Assembly (NCBI RefSeq): GCF_003576645.1
Contig: NC_044924.1
Coordinates: 26,998,118 to 27,062,117 of the forward strand
Direction of reading: 5' to 3'
DNA length: 64,000 bases
Source: Ipomoea triloba
Lineage: Eukaryota; Streptophyta; Magnoliopsida; Solanales; Convolvulaceae
Part shown: in pieces, positions 55,701 through 64,000 of the stretch
Layout of the letters: each line of letters starts with the position of its first letter
Position numbering within the stretch: the stretch's first letter is position 1
Program-made: the position numbers and the translations under genes
Notes under the pieces: generated by a model
What the model was told of the DNA's origin: nothing
What the model saw: the letters and a program-made list of their open reading frames with translations, nothing else
Databases searched by the model: none

Positions 55701-57725
55701 TTCTTGGATGCAACAAAGAATCAACCCAGGAGAATTTGTAAGACAAGAATCCTCAGCAGAACTTGGTGTGTTTTTCTTGAATTCTTCGTTTTGTACTTGT
55801 GTAGTCTTCTGTATAATAATTGCTAAAAAAAGTTCGAATATTTCCGCGGACGGTGCACTTGTTTACCGGAGTAACTTTTGCTACTTTTGCATCTATACCC
55901 TTCTTTTCTATATAATTTGCACATAAAGGCCCAATGTTTGGTAAAATTGCATCTAGAATCGAAAGTTGATATGTAATTTTGCTAGGGGTATGGAGGTGGG
56001 TTGATAACTTGATATTGGCAAGCTGAGCATGAATTACCCTATGATATGTAGACGTATTTTTGTATTCATGATTTCGTATACTTTTAAAAAGTTTATGTCT
56101 TAAAATCATATAATGTTATTCATTGTATATAATTAAAATTAGTACACTCTCATTTTTTTTAAAGTACAAATTGTAATTATGAATAAAAAATTGTTACCAT
56201 TGAAATATAGTACGTATAAATTAAAAATTACACTTTTTCTATTCATTTATTAAAATATAGTATGCTATATAATATAATTATTTCCTTTTTTTTAAAAGTT
56301 ATTTTTTAAACTAGCAAATAAGACAGGTTAGAGTTAAAAAAAAAACAGTCATTCATAACTCCACGGTGGTGTGGGCTACATGCCTACGTCGTATTGATAC
56401 TCCTAACTTTTGTCTAATAAATAGTGTGTAATGTTTTTTTTTTTTTAAGATTTTACTAAAAAAAAAAAAGAGAAGAAGATACAAATGTTAGAAGTAATTG
56501 CAATAACCGATTGATATAGACTAAAAAGAATGCTAGTAAAAGTTTTTATTTTTCCTAAAGAAATGAAAATTTGGAGAAAGAAAATTATTTCTAGCCTTAA
56601 TTATCAAATTTGTACCTATTTTAGTCTTCCAAATTAAATATATTATTTTGTCTAATTCTTTACCTATTAGTTGGCCTCGAATACTCAACCCTAATCACTA
56701 GAGTACTATTAACCAAAGTTATGGTGTGGTTGGTTCATGGGTTTACACACTAAGAATGAAAATCAAAATCATTGTTAGTGTTTTTTTTTTTTTGAATAAA
56801 TCATTGTTAGTGTTTAGTTGATAACTTTTTAAAACACAGTTATGATATTTGATTACCCTTTCAATTAAAAACCTTATTCCCTATTTAAAAACGAGTATCA
56901 TTCCATCTCATTGATAATTTGATTCTTAAGTTTGGATTAGTGCTTTTAGATTTTCGTTTTGTTTATATATATTGGTGTTTGGATGTCATTATATTATGAT
57001 CAATTGCTTTGATTTTTTTATTTTTGTATCTTTTAAATCTTTATTCTCATTATAGGGTCATATATATATACCCAAACATCAATATTGGTAATCATTCCAT
57101 TTTCACTTTACTACCAACACATGCAAAATACTTTCACTAAAACCTATTACTATTACCAAGCATTTGATTTTCATTTCGATTCTGATTCCCTTGCGCGAAT
57201 CAATATCATACACAATTAAAACAAACTAATAAGTGCGAAAGTGTAATTACACAAAACCTAAGGGGGGTTGCCAAATATTTAGTGTTAGAGACAGGCATGA
57301 ACACCGAATACGAACGAAAAATAAAAGAAAAGGTAGCCGACAGTGACGAGAAAGGCAGCAATAAGTCGGTTGGAAAGATGGGCACAGCAGCCATCACATA
57401 CACAACCTCAAAATGTTGTGTACCAAACTACGTACTAATGCTTTTTAATCAATTAATAATAAGATATAGTAATATATATGTGTACAAATGCACAAATGAT
57501 TGTACACTAAATATGATGCATGCAATATCACGATGTACAGTATAATTCTTGTATTGAAAGATCGTAAATTTAATTTTCGTTAACACACTTTTAGTTGAAT
57601 TTGTCGCACAAGATTTTTCTAATACGATTTACCTTTGTTATGTAGTTTGTGAGTTATAACTATAGGTTTCCCTTGTTACCCAAAACTAATAATAATACAT
57701 ATTAAGACCCTTGAAAATAAATTTG
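55701..57725. other. Upstream and intergenic DNA, no gene
   Basis: The near part may hold the MYOB promoter. A decayed Tourist-type MITE lies at about 56725-57195. At 57205-57400 a minus-strand hydrophobic open stretch is seen but not recognised. The rest is AT-rich. Confidence 0.35.
56725..57195. mobile_element. Decayed Tourist-type MITE, relative of 29895-30195
   Basis: Its right half matches the 29895 element in order (CTTTCACTAAAACCTATTAC, CAAGCATTTGAT, TTCTGATTCCCTTGCGCGAA). The left end is GGTGTGGTTGGTTCATGGGT. The copy is diverged, with an internal AT-rich insertion. Confidence 0.5.
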
Positions 57726-57729
57726 TAAA

Positions 57730-58170
57730 AAGAGTCAAATCCTTTACTCGAAAGTGCAATTAAACCAATGAACTTCAAAAAAGTGCAATTAAACACTCAA
57801 ACTTATCATTTTAGTGCATCTAAACCCAATAACCAATAATTCACCTGAAATAACCAGTCATCAAAATTCCGGTGACAATTCCGACTAATTCTGACGATTA
57901 AAAAGTTCCGGCCACTCTTTGAATTAAAAAATAAAATAAAGTTCTGGCCACTGGAGAAAGATGACCAGTCGGTCGTCGACCGGAGAAAGCTACTGGAAAT
58001 TTTATTTTTTTAAAAACGACACAGAACAATGCCGGCCATAATTTTACCAGTAACCAGAAAATCAGACATAATTGACTCATTTTAACAAGTTCGAGTGTGT
58101 AATTACACTTTTCTAAAATTCAGAAGTCTAATTGTATTTCCGAGTAAAGTTTAATGATCTATTTGACTAT
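57730..58170. mobile_element. Foldback MITE-like inverted repeat
   Basis: AGTGCAATTAAACACTCAAA on the left and GAGTGTGTAATTACACTT on the right face each other with flanking CTTTACTCG/CGAGTAAAG phrases. The core (57855-58050) is richer in GC with CCGGCC-type motifs. The target duplication is not resolved. Confidence 0.55.
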
Positions 58171-59338
58171 TTTTTCAATAATTTTTTGATGTCAAAAAAA
58201 TACTTTCAATTATTGACAAATCTCATTAACAAGGAGTCAATCATCATATCATTAGTTGGCAATTCAATGTCCTATATAGCTTTTCCTTTTTTTTCTTTTT
58301 TAATGATACGAAACAATCATATGGGGCAAAGCACACTAATGTATTAAATTAGTTGAATTTCACCAAGTTCTCACACTTTAATTAAGAGAGTACGTTTTCT
58401 TTTTCGAGTTTGAATATAATAATGTCTCACTATACTTCCATAATGGTTCACTCTTTTAGAAGTAGTCGTTAAATATACAAAGCTAGAAAAATTTTAGTCG
58501 TTAAATATACAAAGTTAGGAAAATTTTAGTCGTTAAATAATACAAAATTAGAAAAAGTTTACAATATTGCATGTTATAATGTTGTGTTTTATGAAATTGT
58601 AATTTGTATTTTGCTAAATATTTTTCAGGAAGAGTACAATTTACAAAGTACAAAATACAAGTTTTCAAAACATATGAAATTGTATTGAAAACCTATATAG
58701 GAACATTGCTGGATTAATAACCATAAGGTTCTAAGTTTGACTTTTAGTGAGAATTATCTATTGACTTTCTTAGTTTGAGCTGATTATCTATAAATAACCT
58801 AGCTTCCTTATAATCTTTTGTCAGTTGTAGTTACAAGGTATGGTTTACCTAATATATCATCGAATAGTGTCTGCGAATTTCACTCATCATCCAAAAAAAT
58901 TGTAACTCTATGTCATTATATATAATTTTTGTTTTCTTTACAAAATATCTTGAATTCTTTTCTACTTTTTCAAAATAAACCAATTTAGTGTTAACTTTTT
59001 ACTTCGGTGATTGGTGAGCTTTTTCGATTATACACTTAAATTGTTTGAATTGCCAAAAGTCAATTAAGAGTAACAATTCATGAAAGAGAAAACATTTGGA
59101 ATAACAATTTACCTATAATAATAGGGAAACATAACTCCATTGCTATTACAATATTGTCAATATTAATAATTTCTCATATAAGTATGAAGTATCTACAACT
59201 AAACAAACCTATTTCATATTCTCTCTACATCTAAACAATATCGGCATGCTATGATTGTATATTTTAAGGAAATTTCAAATAAAGATTGGAGAAATATGGA
59301 ATACTTCATGATCCTCCATTAATGACAATAAAAAAAAA
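58171..59338. other. AT-rich intergenic DNA, no gene
   Basis: No coding region is recognised. It contains only a small 32-bp tandem repeat (58464-58561). Confidence 0.4.
58464..58561. repeat. Three-copy 32-bp tandem repeat
   Basis: Units start AGTCGTTAAATATACAAAG at 58464 and 58496, and a diverged third unit at 58528. Confidence 0.85.
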
Positions 59339-59905
59339 TAGTTAATTTCATTTTTTGTCATAGATTTATAAGTGATAGTCTACTTTTAGTTCTTTCTTAT
59401 CAGAAAATTTTCATTTGGTCATAGACTCATAGTATTATTGTGGCATGACTATTTCTTGTCCTCCATAAAAAAATCATTGAAATGTTGTTAAATAGAATAA
59501 TATTTGCCAAAGACCTTGTGGTCAAGTTGCATGAAGTGACTTTCCCAAATGGTAGGTTATGGATTTAAGACTCAGTGGGGGTGATACTACATGTAACAGG
59601 GTCATAGTACTCAAAAAAATACAAGGATATTTTAATTTGATATTTTTTATACAAAGTAGGTTGATCCGATTTTCAAAAAAAAAAGTAGGTTGATCCGCTA
59701 TACTTTTATGTTTATTTTTATTTTTTTAAAAAAATTCATAATTGAAGATCGAAATGTCCTTGTATTTAACGAAATGTAAATTGTTTTGTTGATAAAAGAC
59801 CAAAATGGTCATGCCACAATAATACTACGATCAAAAAGATATGTTTTGAAAAAAAAAAGACTAAAAAGTGGATTGACACCTATAAATCTAGGACCAAAAA
59901 TTAGC
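59339..59905. mobile_element. Foldback MITE, copy 2, split by a SINE
   Basis: It matches the element at 28222-28618 in order from CATAGATTTATAAGTGATAG to ACCTATAAATCTAGGACC. About 115 bp (59504-59620) absent from copy 1 interrupt it. A 15-bp tandem duplication of AGTAGGTTGATCCG lies at about 59655-59698. Confidence 0.65.
59504..59620 (+). mobile_element. SINE inserted in a MITE
   Basis: Starts near GACCTTGTGGTCAAGTTGC, contains AAGTGACTTTCCCAAATGGTAGG and ends AGTACT followed by an A-rich tail. It is the same family as 28690-28893. The intact empty site in MITE copy 1 defines the insertion well. Confidence 0.7.
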
Positions 59906-60575
59906 CTTATGCATCGGACGGGTTCGGACAGTTCAAAACTTCAAATATTGGAACCGCCCACCCATTCTGATTTTGGTTTGTAATTTTAAAATCATATCTG
60001 TTATTTTTTAGAAGGTAATCCATTCATATTTTAAAATATCGGGTTCTTGACTTGTAATCAAATTTCGGATGTATTCATATTTAAATTTTAAAAAAAAAAA
60101 ACTAAAACTAAGCTAAAACTAAAACTATAAACTTAACTTAAAACTTACATATTTAGTAATCTACATGCTACAAATTACAAGCTACAGCTTACAATTTACA
60201 ATTTTACATGACCAAAATACAAAATGTGTCCAAATACCAACTTAAAAGTTACAAGTTCCAACTTACAACTTACAAGTCAAGAACTCAAGATCAGCATTCT
60301 AATTTAAAGTTACAAGTTACAAGTTAAATGCCCAAATGGCATACATGAAATCAGAAATAAGAAATTCAACATTTAGCATTATATATATATATATATATAT
60401 GGACGTGCAAGTTAAAACCATCACAGATTCACTCATTCACAGATATGCTGAAAAAGGGAAGAAGCTCGAATTGCTATGTTTTCATGTCAAGGTAGGATTA
60501 GGAGCAAATTATATTGCTACTTCAATTTTAGAATAGAACTCAAAACTAGTGAGCAACATATACCAACCCAAAATC

Positions 60576-60757
60576 ATTTTAGACACGGGGTCTTTCTCCA
60601 TCCGTTTAACGGTCCGGGTTTACCCACGTTCGCTCCAAGAGGGAGCGGAGCTAGCCTAGGGGGAATCGTCGCTTATAGGGATCGAACTCGGGTACTCCCA
60701 AAATTCTTTCCCACAAAGAGAGCTCATTTGCCACTTGAGCCACGCCATTGGGTTGGT
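60576..60757 (-). mobile_element. Au-like tRNA-derived SINE
   Basis: On the minus strand, AATGGCGTGGCTCAAGTGGC (A box) is followed about 50 bp later by GAGTTCGATCCC (B box), then a GC-rich body ending GTCTAAAATG. The two boxes and the body layout match plant Au-type SINEs. Pol III would read it from the internal promoter. Confidence 0.75.
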
Positions 60758-61147
60758 GGAAGCATCATTATAGCTATTGACAATTGGAATTAGTATTTAT
60801 TGAACTATACTAATGAGAAAAAAAACAGAATGAGAATAAGGGAGAGTGATATACCAGATGTCGAGATCAGATGACTATAAGGCCCATGCACTATTGATTC
60901 AATTAATCAAGGCAAAAGACTAAAAGCTTAATGATATGATACAGTTATACCTAATGGCTAAAAGGATCAAAGGAATCAAGGGCAGTAAGAATTAAATTGT
61001 TGCCAAACCATTGTCCCACAATGTCCCAGTTTTCACTTTTCACTTGCCAGTTTTCCTCAGTGAATAAGAAATCACAATTCAGTCAATCACATTTCACATT
61101 TCACAGAAAACTGGAATGAAAGATTGTAAGTTGAAATAATCTGCAAA
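60758..61147. other. Intergenic DNA, no gene
   Basis: AT-rich DNA between the SINE and the composite MULE. No coding region or repeat is recognised. Confidence 0.35.
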
Positions 61148-61156
61148 TAAAATATT

Positions 61157-61574
61157 GAGTTAATACCCATTTTAGTCACTCGACTATAGGGTCATATGTG
61201 ATTTAGTCTCATACTATTAAAAGTATCCAATTTAGTCCTCTAACTTGAAAAATCATACCCAATTTGGTGCTCTGTTACAATTGTCATACATCCACCGTTA
61301 TATAGAGGGGCAAAAACGTCCTTTTATAATAATCGATAAACCAAAATGGGTATTAACTATTATTATTATTATTGTTGTTGTTGTTGTTGTTGTTATTATT
61401 GTTATTATTGTTATTGTTGTTATTGTTGTTATTATTGTTATTGTTATTGTTATTGTTATTGCTATTGTTCTTGTTATTGTTCTTGTTATTGTTATTGTTT
61501 CTTGTTATTGTTCTTATTATTGTTCTTATTATTGTTCTTGTTATTGTTATTGTTATTGTTTCTTGTTATTGTTC

Positions 61575-61612
<38 letters not shown>

Positions 61613-62517
61613 ATTATTATTATTATTATTATTTCATCCAAGAACACAATATGTTCCGAAAGGACTAAAGAGTGGTCAAGTGAGTGAAGCATTATTTGAA
61701 AATCATTATAGAATTCAATTTTTTGTCAACACTCTCTCATTTAAGCTCATCACACGTGATCGTCCTAATAATGCACTTTAGATTTCTTATGTGATTTGAT
61801 TCTTATTACATCTGAGTGAAATTTATCATGTGCACATATAAAATAATGATTGCGAATTTTTCCTGTCACCAAAAAAAGAAGGAAAAAAAAGGAAAAGAAA
61901 AAGGGAAGACATCTTGATAGTGGATCGATCGAGATCAACCTAAAGAATGTTTTGTTAAAATCATTTTCCAAGAACAAAAACCACATTAAACAAATCAAAA
62001 AATGGGGGAAATCTTAGAATACATCATAAGATGTCGTAATGGCTATGCCAACTCTGGGCAACAAATAACAATTACTTCGTATAATGTTAGATTCAAGAGG
62101 ATAATAATTATTGCACTCTAATCATATATGTTTATTTAACTAAAAGAAAAGAAATTGAGATTTAATTAGTTTTTTAGTCAATTAATGCATACCACATTTA
62201 AGGACAAACAGACAGGCTTTAGTAGTTTTACATTTTAGTTTTTGGCGGGAGACAATACTGTAGCAAGTAATATGGTGGCGGGAGATATTGTCCCAGTAGT
62301 AGTAGTTGTTGTTGTACTTAATACCCATTTTAGTCCATCGACTATTATAAAATGACGTTTTTACCCCTCTCTATAACGGTAGATGGATGGCAATTGTAAC
62401 GCAGGACCAAATTGGGTATGACTTTACAAGTTAGAGGACTAAATTAGGTACTTTTAGTAGTATGAGACTAAATCATGCTTTACCCTATAGTCGATGGACC
62501 AAAATGGATATTAACTC
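61157..62517. mobile_element. Composite Mutator-type element: two inverted MITEs around a core
   Basis: The outer ends GAGTTAATACCCATTT and its complement are flanked by a perfect 9-bp duplication TAAAATATT (61148-61156 and 62518-62526). Two arms of about 195 bp (61157-61351 and 62319-62517) are inverted copies of each other. Each arm also has its own inverted ends (GTTAATACCCATTT.../...AAATGGGTATTAAC), so each resembles a whole MITE. The core of about 970 bp holds a 275-bp TTATTG-type microsatellite and unremarkable AT-rich DNA. Only the outer ends carry a duplication. Confidence 0.92.
61359..61635 (+). repeat. (TTRTTR)n microsatellite, about 275 bp
   Basis: Almost pure TTA/TTG trinucleotide mixture with a few TTC units, bounded by (TTA)n at both ends. 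The leucine, valine or tyrosine-cysteine open frames in several registers are artefacts. Confidence 0.96.
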
Positions 62518-62677
62518 TAAAATATTACAAGAATGATAGGAAGGGAAGAACCAACCGTCTCAGATTCTGTGCTTCTAGTGGCCAACTCTGCAAATAAAAA
62601 GAAATAAATTAAAAAGGAATTAAATTTAAAACTTATAAAGTAAAAAACATGATGTATTAATCTATGCATCTAACAGA

Positions 62678-63649
62678 CTAAATCTCTAAGTTACCTTGCT
62701 CAAGCCTTTCAACATCATCAATATTTTCCTCAATTTGTACGGGTTGATTTGATAACCTCAACCAGTCTTGTGCACATACTAGAGCTTTCACAATTTTAGG
62801 AGTTAAGGAACTCCTAAATGCATCAAATACCTTTCCACTAGTACTAAATGCATTTTCTAAGGCAACAATGAATATAGGAACTGCTAGCACATCCCTTGCC
62901 ATTTTGGAGAGAGTAGGAAATCTCTCACTATTTAGCTTCCACCACCTAAGAATATCAAAGTCAGGAATGTCCTCCACAATTTTTTGACTTAAATACACTT
63001 GAAGCTCTGTTTCTTTACTATTTCCACCAGCCCCCATTCTTTAGCCCTATTTGGTAAAATGGTTGTTAGCTGATAGATGTTAATTATTTGGGTTAAAGGT
63101 ATGATTACTTGATAACATTAGCTGATTGTAGAAAAGTGTTTGGTAAATTAGCTGTTACCTGATAGCTGTTTGATATAATTTCTTTTTTCAAAAAGCTAAT
63201 TGAATTTGAGCAACTTTTTGAGTTTTAGCATTTTGGAGTTACAAAAAGTTGATTAACCAAACACTTATATTGATCTTTTAACTAAGTCAAACAACTAATA
63301 GTGGTCAAATAAGCCAAAATTGACTGATAGGCTAACTATTTTACCAAACAGGGCCTTGTCTTTTGAGTTGGCTTTTTAACCTTAAAGATGAAGTGTCATG
63401 CTTTTTGGACTCACATGCAAAAAGTCTTGCACAATATATGCACTTCCCCTTAATTAATTCTCCCTCAGTATCAAGGATCTTTTCAAAATGATCTCAGACT
63501 TTTGATATAGACTCAACCTCTTTCCCCTTCTCTGCAGGAACAGTAGGAACCACTTGAGGCTGCTGAACAGGTGTCTCAATGCCTTGGGTTTGTCCTCCAT
63601 GTTCCTCCTGAGTTGATGGTTGAAGTCCAGATTCAGTGATGTTTTCCAT
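62678..63649 (-). pseudogene. Ac/RICESLEEPER-type hAT transposase, internally deleted
   Basis: From the ATG at 63649 a glutamine-rich N-terminus leads to a BED zinc finger start (SKV, stop, DHFEKIL, then GKCIYCARLFACESKKHD). The expected Trp of the VWDHF motif is a TGA. After a Tourist MITE (63044-63355) the C-terminal hAT dimerisation domain follows at 63037-62678 (FDILRWWKLNSERFPTLSKM, ARDVLAVPIFIVALENAFST, SSLTPKIVKALVCAQDWLR). The several-hundred-residue catalytic core is missing, so the protein is inactive. Confidence 0.85.
63044..63355. mobile_element. Tourist-type MITE, copy 3, inside the hAT remnant
   Basis: Ends GCCCTATTTGGTAAAAT and ATTTTACCAAACAGGGCC are inverted; flanks TTA and TTG are consistent with a 3-bp target with one change. 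The interior matches 25602-25911 closely. Confidence 0.82.
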
Positions 63650-63769
63650 CTATAAGGATGTGCACCCATTTTTAGCAATTCATTATCCAACAATAACCAC
63701 ATATAAACATACAAAGAAATCCAGAATCAGACACTTGTTTGTGTCATCATTTTTCAAGATTTCACAATT

Positions 63770-64000
63770 AGGGGCTTTAGATTAACATTGCTTCCACCAT
63801 AAATCCATAATGGCACAATATATCACCAACTATTAATCACAAATCACAATATATTACAATAATCATTTCATAAATCAAGATATATATATAACTAGGGTTT
63901 GCGATTTAACACTGCTTCCACCCTAATCACATAATATATCACCAAATATTCATCACAAATCACAATATATCACAATACATTTCATAAATCAAGATATATA
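63770..64000. repeat. Diverged two-copy tandem repeat, runs off the window
   Basis: Two units of about 115-125 bp share ACATTGCTTCCACC/ACACTGCTTCCACC, ATATATCACCAA, CACAAATCACAATATAT and CATTTCATAAATCAAGATAT. The second unit ends at the window edge, so more copies may follow. Confidence 0.75.

Noticed and set aside
57206..57403. Hydrophobic minus-strand open stretch near 57.3 kb
   Set aside because: Two frames look equally protein-like, neither matches a family, and no exons join it.
61245..61781. Long plus-strand open frames rich in Ile/Val, Leu or Tyr/Cys
   Set aside because: All come from the TTA/TTG microsatellite, which is open in several registers at once.

Overview
This is a stretch of plant nuclear DNA, most likely from a core eudicot. 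It has spliced genes with GT-AG introns, AT-rich intergenic DNA full of microsatellites, an intron-containing plant elongator tRNA-Met, and dense nested plant transposons. The many Tip100-like hAT relatives and the style of the repeats make an asterid (for example Convolvulaceae) possible, but the sequence alone does not prove this.

Four host protein genes and one tRNA gene can be supported. (1) 102-3878, minus: phosphoacetylglucosamine mutase in nine exons (558 aa), which makes GlcNAc-1-P for UDP-GlcNAc synthesis. (2) 32567-34630, plus: a small JAZ/TIFY repressor of the JAZ8/TIFY5A type in three exons (109 aa). (3) 48770-51077, plus: an Alba-domain nucleic-acid-binding protein in five exons (153 aa). 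(4) 51955-54927, minus: a membrane-anchored GTD-binding (DUF593) myosin-binding protein in two exons (795 aa), convergent with the Alba gene. (5) 43105-43189, minus: tRNA-Met(CAT) with an 11-nt intron. The exon models were built by hand; every junction keeps frame and uses GT-AG.

Most of the rest is mobile DNA, by region: 4.9-11.5 kb, an hAT-type fragment and a truncated CACTA element with a spectacular subterminal repeat block; 14.0-21.3 kb, a gag-only Ty3/gypsy element (TR-GAG type) that landed in a tRNA-derived SINE and was itself split by a young Ty1/copia element with unusual TA...TA ends and no gag; 21.4-31.7 kb, a series of Mutator-type foldback MITEs (one nested in another, each with its own 9-bp target duplication), Tourist-type MITEs and SINEs; 35.2-45.3 kb, a large inverted duplication invaded by two Tip100-type hAT elements (8-bp duplications visible) and an internally deleted LINE; 46.6-48.1 kb, further foldback elements; 49.8-50.4 kb, a SINE and an hAT element in the second Alba intron; 53.6-53.9 kb, a TRIM remnant in the myosin-binding-protein intron; 59.3-63.7 kb, MITEs, SINEs, a composite Mutator-type element with a large microsatellite core, and an internally deleted Ac-type hAT.

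The genes do not form an operon or pathway. The main story is how nested transposons, many with readable target-site duplications, have been layered between and inside the introns of a few ordinary genes. The observations most worth following are the composite MULE at 61157-62517, the JAZ protein that seems to lack both the EAR motif and the canonical degron, and the gag-less TATA-type copia nested in a gag-only gypsy element.
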